The notes under the pieces are model-generated. The model was given only the letters and a program-made list of their open reading frames with translations. It was not told where the DNA came from and searched no databases. A stretch of 19,565 bases of DNA, taken from NCBI GenBank assembly GCA_039930945.1, contig JBDTSW010000033.1:1-19565 (forward strand). The letters run 5' to 3'. The position numbers and the translations under genes were made by a program. The stretch is from JBDTSW01 sp039930945. Lineage in GTDB: Bacteria; Actinomycetota; Thermoleophilia; Solirubrobacterales; 70-9. Positions 1 through 8,565 of this stretch are shown piece by piece. Position 1 is the stretch's first letter; every line of letters starts with the position of its first letter.

Positions 1-638
1 AGCGGCGCCACCTCGATGATCCCGCGATCGAAGTAGGTCGAGACCTTCTCCGGGTCGAGCATGTCGTAGAGCGCGTCGAACAGCGGACGCAGGTAGGGGT
101 CCACCTTCGCCTGGATGTCGCCGGGCAGGAAGCCGAGGCTCTCGCCGGCTTCGACCGCGGGCCTGGTGAGGATGATCCGGTTGACGTCACGCGACTCCAG
201 CGCCGCCACCGCCATCGCCACCGCGAGGAAGGTCTTGCCCGTGCCCGCGGGGCCGATCCCGAAGGTCACGGTGTGGTCGCGGATCGAATCCACGTAGCGC
301 TTCTGGTTGAGGGTCTTGGGCGCGACCTTGATCGAGCGGTGACGCCAGATCGTGTCCTCGAGGATCTCCGCCGGAGCCGCCGAGTCGTCGGTCGCGCCGC
401 TGACGACGTCGACCGTCGAGGGGGCGATCTCGTGGCCCCGCTCGACCAGCCCGACCAGCTCGTCGACGATCGTCGCCGCGTCGCGGACGTCGGCGTCGTC
501 GCCGTCGAGGGTGAGCACGTTGCCGCGCAGGAAGATGTCGCAGCCGAGGCGGCCTTCGAGCTCGCGCAGGACCGAGTCCTCCGAGCCCGCGAGCTCCGCG
601 GCGGTGGTGTTGTCGAGGGTGAGCTGCCTGCGGGCCAA
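1..638 (-). CDS. phoH: PhoH family ATPase (partial, 3' end outside window)
   Basis: This is the N-terminal 212 codons of a PhoH-like protein, a cytoplasmic P-loop ATPase linked to RNA metabolism and phosphate-starvation responses; its exact reaction is unclear. The reading frame shows a Walker A motif GPAGTGKT at about residues 129-136, followed by the family signature LTRPAVEAGESLGFLPGD and then VDPYLRPLFDALYDML. The Walker B half lies beyond the left edge. I chose a TTG start (MARRQLTLDNTTAAEL), which falls 2 bases after the yqeY stop; earlier in-frame starts inside yqeY are possible. It appears to be the last visible gene of the hrcA-dnaJ-prmA-murI-yqeY operon, and phoH near yqeY and dnaJ is common in Gram-positive genomes. 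Family assignment is secure; the start is less so. Confidence 0.93.
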   Translation of the reverse strand, partial: MARRQLTLDNTTAAELAGSEDSVLRELEGRLGCDIFLRGNVLTLDGDDADVRDAATIVDELVGLVERGHEIAPSTVDVVSGATDDSAAPAEILEDTIWRHRSIKVAPKTLNQKRYVDSIRDHTVTFGIGPAGTGKTFLAVAMAVAALESRDVNRIILTRPAVEAGESLGFLPGDIQAKVDPYLRPLFDALYDMLDPEKVSTYFDRGIIEVAP

Positions 639-640
639 GG

Positions 641-1072
641 CTAGGCCGCCAGGCGCCGGGAGACCATCGCGCTGACGCGTTTGCCATCTGCCCGGCCGGC
701 GACCTTGGCCATCACGGCGCCCATCGCCATGCCCATGTCCTGCGGGCCCGACGCGCCCGACGCGGCGATCGCCTCGTCGACGATCCCGCCCAGCTCCGCG
801 TCGCCGAGCTCGGCCGGCAGGTAGGCCTCGATCAGCGTCGCCTCGGCCTCCTCGGCGACGGCGCGCTCGTCGTTTCCTCCGTCGCGGTAGGCGGCCGCCG
901 CCTCGTGACGGCGCTTGCGCTCGCGACGGAGGACCGCGACCTCGTCGTCGTTGCCGGCCTTGGCGTCCTTCTGCAGGGCGTCGGCGACCAGGCGCAGCGC
1001 CGAAACCCGGTCGCGCTCGCCGGCCTTCATCGCATCGCGGGTGTCCGCCTGAACCTGTTCGAGGATGGCCAC
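641..1072 (-). CDS. yqeY: GatB/YqeY domain protein
   Basis: This 143-residue protein is a stand-alone YqeY-domain protein, related to the C-terminal tRNA-binding domain of the GatB amidotransferase subunit. A role in tRNA-dependent processes is assumed for the family but not proven. The N-terminal block ILEQVQADTRDAMKAGERDRVSALRLV and the C-terminal GPQDMGMAMGAVMAKVAGRADGKRVSAMV are typical, and the length matches the family (about 145-150). The start is GTG, 3 bases after the murI stop, so it is almost certainly co-transcribed with murI. The phoH start follows after 2 bases. Confidence 0.93.
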   Translation of the reverse strand: MAILEQVQADTRDAMKAGERDRVSALRLVADALQKDAKAGNDDEVAVLRRERKRRHEAAAAYRDGGNDERAVAEEAEATLIEAYLPAELGDAELGGIVDEAIAASGASGPQDMGMAMGAVMAKVAGRADGKRVSAMVSRRLAA

Positions 1073-1075
1073 GGG

Positions 1076-1909
1076 CTAAGGGTAGCCCGGAAGGTCCACG
1101 TGCTCGACCTCGCCGAGCGGCATCTGCAGGAACCTGGTGCCGAGCTCGCGGAAGGACTCGACGTCGCCGGTGCAGAGGAAGCGGTAGGCGCCCTCGCGAT
1201 CGTCGGCCGCTTCGAGCCCCTGGGACTCGAGCACCCGCTGTGCGGTGGCGGCGAGAGCGTGGCCCGCGGTCACCAGCCGCACGTCTCGCCCGAGGAAGCG
1301 CTGGAGCATCGGGGCGACCAGCGGATAGTGGGTGCAGCCGAGGATCAGGGTGTCGACCTCGGCCTGCCTGAACGGCTCGCAGCAGGCGCGGGCGGTGACC
1401 ATCACGCCCTCGTCGAAGGGAAAGCCGCTCTGGATGATCGGCGCCAGGTCCGCGGAGGCGACCTGGGTGATTCGCAGCCCGCCGCGCTGGAGCTCGAGGG
1501 CGCGGGGGTAGGCGCCGCCGTCGATCGTCGCCGGCGTCGCCAGCACGCCGACCCGGCCGGACTCGGTGATCGCGGCGGCGATCTCGGCCTCCGGCTCGAT
1601 CACCGCGATCACCTCCGCCCCGCGCTCGGCCGCGATCTCCCGCGCCGCCTCGAAGCCGGCGGCCGAGGCCGAGTTGCAGGCGATCACGAGCAGCTTCGCG
1701 CCGCGGTCGAGCAGGTAGCGCGTGTTGTGCACGACGCACTCGCGCAGTTCGTCCTCGGTGCGGGTGCCGTAGGGAAAGCGCGCCGAGTCGCCCAGGTAGA
1801 CGTAGTCCTCCTCGGGCAGCGAGACGAGGAACTCGTGCAGGACGGTGAGCCCGCCGACGCCGGAGTCGAAGACGGCGATCGGGAGGTCGGAATCGGGAGT
1901 CGTGCTCAG
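1076..1909 (-). CDS. murI: Glutamate racemase
   Basis: Glutamate racemase interconverts L- and D-glutamate and supplies D-Glu for the peptidoglycan stem peptide in the cytoplasm. The protein shows IAVFDSGVGGLTV at the N terminus (Asp15/Ser16), the first catalytic cysteine in VIACNSAS (Cys78) and the second in LILGCTHYPLV (Cys192). The 277-residue length fits the family. The start is unusual: there is no ATG, GTG or TTG in frame between the upstream gene's stop and the conserved N terminus, and the open frame upstream reads nonsense through the DUF2269 gene. I chose CTG, which overlaps the upstream TGA stop as CTGA, the same 4-base arrangement seen at the two preceding junctions. The family call is certain; the CTG start is inferred. 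Confidence 0.95.
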   Translation of the reverse strand: MSTTPDSDLPIAVFDSGVGGLTVLHEFLVSLPEEDYVYLGDSARFPYGTRTEDELRECVVHNTRYLLDRGAKLLVIACNSASAAGFEAAREIAAERGAEVIAVIEPEAEIAAAITESGRVGVLATPATIDGGAYPRALELQRGGLRITQVASADLAPIIQSGFPFDEGVMVTARACCEPFRQAEVDTLILGCTHYPLVAPMLQRFLGRDVRLVTAGHALAATAQRVLESQGLEAADDREGAYRFLCTGDVESFRELGTRFLQMPLGEVEHVDLPGYP

Positions 1910-2400
1910 AGGAACGGCTTGGCTGTCATCAGGTAGACCGCGAGGATCACGATCAGGCCCGCAAGGGTGCCCATCCGGCCGGTGCGCTTGGAGATGACCA
2001 TGTACTCGTCGCTGAGCTTGACCTCGCCATCCCCCGCCGCCGCGATATCGCGCTCGGCCAGCTCCGCGAGCTTTCGCTCCGCGGGCCCAAAGAAGCCGTG
2101 AACGAACCCGAGCAGGATCAGCGCGAGGACGATGCCGGCGCCGACGAACGCGTCGCTGAACTCCCAGCGGTCCGCCGTCAGATAGATGCCGGCGGCGATC
2201 AATACGAGGATGCCCGGCGTGACCATGACGCGGTCGATGGTGCTCATCGTGCGCATCACGGTCGGCACCGCTCGCGGGTCGGTGCGCTCGGCGATCGCCT
2301 GGAAGAAGGCGTAGCCGAAGGTCGGCCCGAAGGCGAGGATTGCGGCGCTGATGTGCACCCACACGACTACGTCGTAGAACTGGACGTTGGCGGCGATCAC
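1906..2400 (-). CDS. DUF2269-like integral membrane protein
   Basis: This is a 164-residue membrane protein with about four hydrophobic segments, at residues ~8-32, ~60-76, ~85-102 and ~145-160. The N-terminal VVVWVHISAAILAFGPTFGYAFF resembles the DUF2269 family of predicted integral membrane proteins of unknown function, whose members carry an early His in the first helix. The GTG start overlaps the prmA stop as GTGA, which suggests translational coupling, and its own stop overlaps the murI start. The function is unknown; its place in the operon between prmA and murI gives no clear hint. Confidence 0.8.
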   Translation of the reverse strand: MIAANVQFYDVVVWVHISAAILAFGPTFGYAFFQAIAERTDPRAVPTVMRTMSTIDRVMVTPGILVLIAAGIYLTADRWEFSDAFVGAGIVLALILLGFVHGFFGPAERKLAELAERDIAAAGDGEVKLSDEYMVISKRTGRMGTLAGLIVILAVYLMTAKPFL

Positions 2401-3212
2401 GAGCGAAACCCTATCGCTGCCCAGTCACCCTGCGCGAGCCGGTCGACCGGACGCAGGCCCGCGCGCTCGAAGGCGGACACCACTTCGCCCACCTCGCGCT
2501 CGAGCAGGCCGGAGCAGATCAGCGCTCTGGGCGGGCCCTGCAGCCGGGCACTCACCTCGAGCAGGAGCGGCGCGGTCAGGTTGGCGACGACTGTGCGCGC
2601 CGACGGAGGCGCCTGCTCGCGCAGGTTGACCCGGCGTGGCTCGACCTCGACCGCGTTCGCGGCCGCGTTGGCAGCGACGGCCTCGACCGCGGCGACCTCG
2701 TGGTCGACCGCGACGACGGGCGACCAGCCGAGCTTGGCGGCGACGATCGCCAGCACCCCCGAGCCGGTGCCGAGGTCAACCAGGCGGCCCGAGGCCTCCC
2801 CGGCGTCGGCGAGCTCAAGCAGCAGCTCGACGCACATCCGCGTGGTCGGGTGCGCGCCGGTGCCGAACGCCTGGCCCGGGTCAATCACCACGTCAACCAC
2901 GGCCTCTCGCTCCACCGATTCCCATGACGGCCGGATCAACACCCTGTCGGCGATCCAGATCGGCTCGTGGAAGTCCCGCCAGCGGTCGGCCCAATCGTCC
3001 GGAATCTCCTCCGAGGTGACCTCGATCGGCTCGCCAGTGCTGACCGCCGTGATCGTGCCGAGCTCGGGAAGCTCGCCCGGCGAGCCGTAGATCGCGTACT
3101 CGACCCACCCCGGGCCGCCGTCCTCCTCGACTCCGCCGGGAGCGAGTCGGAGCAGCTCCGCCAGCACGCGATCGGCGGCCGCCGGGCCACAGCGGACGGC
3201 GAGCCGGATCAA
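2397..3212 (-). CDS. prmA: Ribosomal protein L11 methyltransferase
   Basis: PrmA is a cytoplasmic SAM-dependent methyltransferase that trimethylates ribosomal protein L11. The protein has the N-terminal substrate-recognition domain (with WADRWRDFHEPIWIADRVLIRPSWE), then VIDPGQAFGTGAHPTTRMCVELL, SAM motif I LVDLGTGSGVLAIVAAKLG, the acidic VAVDHE strand, and motif IV as VVANLTAPLLLE where the family usually has N-[IL]-x-A. I chose the TTG start that overlaps the dnaJ stop as TTGA, giving 271 residues beginning MIRLAVRCG; a longer version starting 33 bases upstream would overlap dnaJ further and adds no conserved residues. The dnaJ-prmA order is conserved in many Gram-positive bacteria. Confidence 0.94.
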   Translation of the reverse strand: MIRLAVRCGPAAADRVLAELLRLAPGGVEEDGGPGWVEYAIYGSPGELPELGTITAVSTGEPIEVTSEEIPDDWADRWRDFHEPIWIADRVLIRPSWESVEREAVVDVVIDPGQAFGTGAHPTTRMCVELLLELADAGEASGRLVDLGTGSGVLAIVAAKLGWSPVVAVDHEVAAVEAVAANAAANAVEVEPRRVNLREQAPPSARTVVANLTAPLLLEVSARLQGPPRALICSGLLEREVGEVVSAFERAGLRPVDRLAQGDWAAIGFRS

Positions 3213-4354
3213 GCGCGGCGCCCGCGCTTGCGCACGCGGTCCCAAAGCCGGTTGCCGTCGCTCGAGCCGGCGAGGTTCGCCTCGGAGAGCGTCCCGTCGA
3301 GGCTCTGCGCCAGCTCACGCTGGTCGTCCGAGAGCCGGCCGGGAACCACCACCTCGAGCAGCACGTGCTGGTCGCCGCGCCCGGAGCCGCGAAGCGAGGG
3401 CAGGCCGAGCCCCGCGAGGACCACGCGCTCGCCCGGCTGGGCGCCGGCGGGGATCTCGATCTCGCGCTCTCCGTCGAGCGTCGGGACGACGATCTCGCCT
3501 CCCAGCATCGCCCGGGTCGCGGCGACTCGGGTGACCGAGACCAGGTGCTCGCCGTGGCGCTCGAAGCGAGGGTCGTCGGCGACGGTCACCTCGACATAGA
3601 GATCCCCTGAGGCGGCGCCGGCCTCGCCGGCGTGGCCGGCGCCGCCGATGCGGATTCGCTGGCCGGACTCGATTCCCGCCGGCACGTCCACCTCGAAGCT
3701 GCGGTGGCCAGCGTGGCGGCCCCTGCCCTCGCACTCGGCGCACGGCTTCTCGGCGAGCTTGCCGTCACCGCCGCAGGCCGGGCATGCGGACGCGCGCATC
3801 ACTCGGCCGAAGGCGGTCTGCGCGACCTGGCGCAGTTGGCCGCTGCCCTCGCAGCGCTCGCAGGTGCGGATCGGCGTCCCGGGCTCGGCGCCGTTGCCGC
3901 GGCAATGCTCGCAAACGGCGACCGCGTCGAAGGAGACCTGGCGCTGGGTTCCGTCGAGGACCTCCTCGAGGGTGATCTCGACCGAGACGCCGATATCGCC
4001 GCCGGCCGCCGGGCCGGCGCGGCCTCCGAAGCCGAAGGCATCGCCGAAGATCGACTCCCCCTGCCCGAACAGGGCCGAGAGCACGTCCTCGACGTTGCCG
4101 AAGCCGGTGGAGCGTGGCGCCCAGCCGCCCGTCCTCAGGCCCTCGTGGCCGTAGGTGTCGTAGGTCTGACGACGCTGCGCGTCGGAGAGCACCTCGTAGG
4201 CCTCGGCGGCCTCCTTGAACTTCTGCTCGGCCTCGGGATCGTGGCTGTTGACGTCGGGGTGCAGCTCGCGGGCGAGCTTGCGAAACGACCGCTTTACCTC
4301 GGCCTCATCGGCTGCCCGGTCCACGCCGAGGACCTCGTAGTAGTCGCGCGCCAC
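3209..4354 (-). CDS. dnaJ: Chaperone protein DnaJ
   Basis: DnaJ is an Hsp40 co-chaperone that delivers unfolded substrates to DnaK and stimulates its ATPase. The 381-residue protein has a J domain with the HPD motif at residues 32-34, a short Gly/Phe linker (about 75-120), and a zinc-binding region with four C-x2-C pairs at Cys148/151, 165/168, 191/194 and 205/208. These are followed by the C-terminal substrate-binding beta domains ending near residue 360. It is a complete type I DnaJ. The start is GTG, 6 bases after the hrcA stop, and no dnaK or grpE is adjacent, so this is the hrcA-dnaJ arrangement typical of the second DnaJ in actinobacteria. Confidence 0.97.
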   Translation of the reverse strand: MARDYYEVLGVDRAADEAEVKRSFRKLARELHPDVNSHDPEAEQKFKEAAEAYEVLSDAQRRQTYDTYGHEGLRTGGWAPRSTGFGNVEDVLSALFGQGESIFGDAFGFGGRAGPAAGGDIGVSVEITLEEVLDGTQRQVSFDAVAVCEHCRGNGAEPGTPIRTCERCEGSGQLRQVAQTAFGRVMRASACPACGGDGKLAEKPCAECEGRGRHAGHRSFEVDVPAGIESGQRIRIGGAGHAGEAGAASGDLYVEVTVADDPRFERHGEHLVSVTRVAATRAMLGGEIVVPTLDGEREIEIPAGAQPGERVVLAGLGLPSLRGSGRGDQHVLLEVVVPGRLSDDQRELAQSLDGTLSEANLAGSSDGNRLWDRVRKRGRRA

Positions 4355-4360
4355 CGGGAG

Positions 4361-5386
4361 CTAGCCCTCGTAGACGGTCTCGAAGAAGCGCGAGAGCTCG
4401 CCCGCGGCCTCGCGCACCGAGGCGATCGCGGTGGCGTAGTCCATCCGCACCGGGCCGACGACGCCGACCGTGCCCAGGTTGCGATAGCCAAGGCCGTAGT
4501 TGGCGCCGACGACGCTGACCGAACGCAGCTCCGGGGCCGGGTTCTCCCCGCCGATCCAGACGAAGGCCGAGCGCTCGTCGAGCGCCGAGCGCAGCAGCGC
4601 CAGCAGGCCGGCGCGGCGCTCCAGCGCCCGCACCAGGGCGTCCGCGTGCGGCAGGTCCGGGGCGTGCTCCGAGGACAGAAGCCTCGCCGCGCCCTCCACG
4701 TACAGATCCTGGTCGGCGCGCTGCTCGAGGTCGGTGAAGGCGCCGGCGATCTGCTCGAGGAAGGCCGACTCGCCCGGCGAGAGCTCGGGGTCGCTGATCC
4801 GGCCGGGAGTCATACGGGCGCCCAGCGCGAGGCCCGCGAGCCGCTCGTTGAGATAGCTCGAAGCCCACTCGACGAGGCCTGGGTCGACGGCCTGCTCGAA
4901 GCTGAACACGCGCTTGGTGACGGCGCCGTTGGAGGCGATCACCATCACCATCACCACCCGCGGCTGCAGGCTCAGCACCTCGACCCGGTGCACCCGCGAG
5001 GTCGAGGCGGGCGGAGCCGTGACCAGCGCCAGCAGGTCGGTGATCTGGGAGAGCGCAGCCGTGGTCGCGCGCATCGCCTCCTCGACCTCGCGGCGCATCC
5101 GCGACAGGTCGAGGCCTGGCTCGCGCCTGGCCGGCAGCGGACGCTCGGCGAGCAGGGTGTCGGCGTAGAGGCGGTAGCCGGCGTCGGTCGGAACCCGCCC
5201 GGCGGAGGTATAGGGGTGAGTCAGATAACCCTCGCGCTCGAGTGCCGCGAGCTCGCCGCGGATGGTCGACGCGCTCCAGCCGACGCCGTCCCCGCCCGCG
5301 ACGGCCTTCGACCCGACCGGCCGCCCGGCCTCGAGATACGTGGCGACGACCAGCCGCAGGACCTCCTGTTGGCGCTGGGAGAGCAT
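4361..5386 (-). CDS. hrcA: Heat-inducible transcription repressor HrcA
   Basis: HrcA represses class I heat-shock genes by binding CIRCE operators. The 341-residue protein has an N-terminal winged-helix domain (RQQEVLRLVVATYLEAGRPVGSKAVA ... STIRGELAALEREGYL, then the signature HPYTSAGRVPTDAGYRLYAD), and a GAF-like C-terminal dimerisation domain that includes GRISDPE and SVVGANYGLGYRNLGTVGVVGPVRMDYATAI near the end. Length and organisation fit the family. It heads a tight run hrcA-dnaJ-prmA-DUF2269-murI-yqeY-phoH and is separated by about 50 bases from the upstream dehydratase gene. I see no CIRCE inverted repeat (TTAGCACTC-N9-GAGTGCTAA) in front of it. Confidence 0.96.
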   Translation of the reverse strand: MLSQRQQEVLRLVVATYLEAGRPVGSKAVAGGDGVGWSASTIRGELAALEREGYLTHPYTSAGRVPTDAGYRLYADTLLAERPLPARREPGLDLSRMRREVEEAMRATTAALSQITDLLALVTAPPASTSRVHRVEVLSLQPRVVMVMVIASNGAVTKRVFSFEQAVDPGLVEWASSYLNERLAGLALGARMTPGRISDPELSPGESAFLEQIAGAFTDLEQRADQDLYVEGAARLLSSEHAPDLPHADALVRALERRAGLLALLRSALDERSAFVWIGGENPAPELRSVSVVGANYGLGYRNLGTVGVVGPVRMDYATAIASVREAAGELSRFFETVYEG

Positions 5387-5437
5387 GGTCGGATTCTAGG
5401 AGCGCGTGGGCCGCAAGGAACGGGAAGGCCTCCGCTC
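5387..5437. promoter_or_regulatory. Short intergenic gap upstream of hrcA
   Basis: This 51-base gap between the HadB-like gene and hrcA is the only opening where an hrcA-dnaJ promoter could sit without lying inside a gene. I see no CIRCE repeat and no convincing -35/-10 pair, so either a non-canonical promoter is used or the genes are read through from upstream. Confidence 0.25.
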
Positions 5438-5836
5438 TCAGGCGGGAAGCTCGAGCTCGGCCTCGGCGTTGCGGATGATCGGCTTGTCGCCCTGGGTGGC
5501 GACGGTGTCGGTGACGATGCGCCTGCCGTCGGCCTGCTTGACGGTGGAGGTGACGACGATCTCCTGCTCGGGCAGGCCCATGCCGCGGAACTGGACCCGC
5601 AGGCGCTTGAGCGAGCGCGGGTCGCCGCCGGCAGCGTCGGTGTGGGCCCTGGCGATCTGCGCCATCGAGTAGAGGCCGTGAAGGATCACCCCGGGCAGGC
5701 CGACCTTGCGGGCGAAGTCGGGGTCGATGTGGATCGGGTTTGGATCACCGGAGGCCTCGGCGTAGCGTTTGGTCAGGCCGGCATCAGGGGTGACCCGCAG
5801 CTCCGGCAGCGAGTCGCCCCGGTTGAACTCACCCAT
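5438..5836 (-). CDS. MaoC-like hotdog dehydratase, HadB-like
   Basis: This 132-residue single-hotdog protein belongs to the MaoC/(R)-hydratase family. It carries the hydratase signature YAEASGDPNPIHIDPDFARKVGLPG with the catalytic Asp/His pair (D in SGD, H in NPIH), followed by VILHGLYSMAQIA. Together with the adjacent HadA-like gene it resembles the two-subunit (3R)-hydroxyacyl-ACP dehydratase HadAB of mycolata, in which HadB supplies the catalytic residues. The ATG start is preceded by a GGGGAGAG Shine-Dalgarno. The two genes are 11 bases apart and surely co-transcribed. Whether the substrate is an acyl-ACP or acyl-CoA cannot be told from sequence. Confidence 0.88.
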   Translation of the reverse strand: MGEFNRGDSLPELRVTPDAGLTKRYAEASGDPNPIHIDPDFARKVGLPGVILHGLYSMAQIARAHTDAAGGDPRSLKRLRVQFRGMGLPEQEIVVTSTVKQADGRRIVTDTVATQGDKPIIRNAEAELELPA

Positions 5837-5847
5837 CGTCTCTCCCC

Positions 5848-6288
5848 TCAGGCGCCACGGACGATGTTCGTCCAGGTCGCATGGACGGTCTCGGCCCCGT
5901 CCTGGTTGGTGGACACCGATTCGAACACGTAAAAGCCGTTGCCGATGCGCTCGGAGATGCTCTTGCAGGTGGCGATCGTGGTGATCTCGTCGCCGGCGCA
6001 GACGGGCTCGCCCCAGATGAACTCCTGGCCCCCATGCACCATCGTCGCAAAGTTCATCGCGACCTCGGGGTCGAAGATCGCCGGGGCCATCGCCGGGGCG
6101 CTGTAGACGACACAGAACATCGGCGGGGCGACGAGGTCGCGAAACCCGGCCGCCTTCGCCGCCTCGGCGTCGTGGTGGACCGGGTTCCGCTCGCCGACGG
6201 CGCTCGAGTACTGCTGGATCCGCTCGGCCTCCACCGGGAAGGGCTCGCCCGTCCACTGCTTACCGACCGCGTCCGTCTTCAGGGCCAT
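5848..6288 (-). CDS. FAS1-like dehydratase (MaoC N-terminal type), HadA-like
   Basis: This 146-residue hotdog protein matches the MaoC_dehydrat_N/FAS1-like dehydratase type. Indicators are the N-terminal FPVEAERIQQYSSAVGERNPVHHDAEAAKAAGFRDLVAPPMFCVV and the hotdog-helix region NFATMVHGGQEFIWGEPVCAGDEITT. In HadAB-type dehydratases the HadA subunit is structural and lacks the catalytic pair; here the GERNPVHHD segment keeps a His and has Glu in place of Asp, so some activity cannot be excluded. It is paired with the HadB-like gene just downstream. It probably forms a heterodimer acting on long-chain or dedicated 3-hydroxyacyl substrates, by analogy with mycobacterial HadAB. Confidence 0.86.
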   Translation of the reverse strand: MALKTDAVGKQWTGEPFPVEAERIQQYSSAVGERNPVHHDAEAAKAAGFRDLVAPPMFCVVYSAPAMAPAIFDPEVAMNFATMVHGGQEFIWGEPVCAGDEITTIATCKSISERIGNGFYVFESVSTNQDGAETVHATWTNIVRGA

Positions 6289-6302
6289 CGCGGCGCGGGA
6301 GT

Positions 6303-6746
6303 CTATTTGGCCGCCTCGCGGGCTTGCGCATCCTCGCGCAGGCGTTCCAGCGCTTCCTGGGCGAGTTCGCGGTTGGGGTAGAGGTGGAAGCGCTTGATCT
6401 CGGCGTCGCGGACCTCGATCAGCTGCGTGATCTCCATCTCCACCGGGATCCCGCTGGCCTGACCGATCCCCCGCTGCCAGGCGTCGACCAGCAGGAAGCT
6501 GTCCCCGATCAGCTCGACACCGCGCACCTCCAGGGTGATCTCGCGCCAGGCGTCCAGCCAGTTCCGCATCCAGTCCTCGAAGGCCTCGCGCCCGTGATAG
6601 GTGCCGGCGTTGACCAGGCCCCGGTGGGCGTGAACCTCGATGTCGTCGCCCGCACGCTGGAGCACGAAGGAGAGATCGCCGCGGTTGTATGCGGCGGTCC
6701 CTTCACGCAGAAGCTCCATGTTCCTCGCCCGCTCCGCCTTGTCCAT
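6303..6746 (-). CDS. SnoaL-like / NTF2-like domain protein
   Basis: This 147-residue cytoplasmic protein has the cone-shaped NTF2/SnoaL fold pattern: an N-terminal helix ending EGTAAYNRGDLSFVLQRAGDDIEVHAH, a middle segment with GREAFEDWMRNWLDAWREITLEV, then alternating strands ending GIPVEMEITQLIEVRDAEIKRFHLYPNRELAQEALE. The last segment is the usual 'xI.r...y.d..eAL' ending of SnoaL-like proteins. Members include enzymes, binding proteins and stress proteins, so no reaction can be assigned. It lies 5 bases from lepA and 14 bases from the HadA-like gene, suggesting co-transcription. Confidence 0.82.
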   Translation of the reverse strand: MDKAERARNMELLREGTAAYNRGDLSFVLQRAGDDIEVHAHRGLVNAGTYHGREAFEDWMRNWLDAWREITLEVRGVELIGDSFLLVDAWQRGIGQASGIPVEMEITQLIEVRDAEIKRFHLYPNRELAQEALERLREDAQAREAAK

Positions 6747-6751
6747 GGCGG

Positions 6752-8548
<1,797 letters not shown>

Positions 8549-8565
8549 GGGAGTGCGGCCGGGGA

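Noticed and set aside
1910..2362. N-terminal extension of murI by 151 codons
   Set aside because: The extension is Arg/His-rich shadow of the DUF2269 gene; the conserved glutamate racemase N terminus begins only at about 1879.
5387..5437. CIRCE operator upstream of hrcA
   Set aside because: I looked for TTAGCACTC-N9-GAGTGCTAA and found nothing resembling it in the gap.
3632..5932. 766-codon plus-strand open frame
   Set aside because: It is antisense to dnaJ, hrcA and the HadB-like gene, all secure by motif. Its composition (Ala/Gly/Arg/Asp-rich, HHHHHH string) is that of a GC-rich shadow frame.
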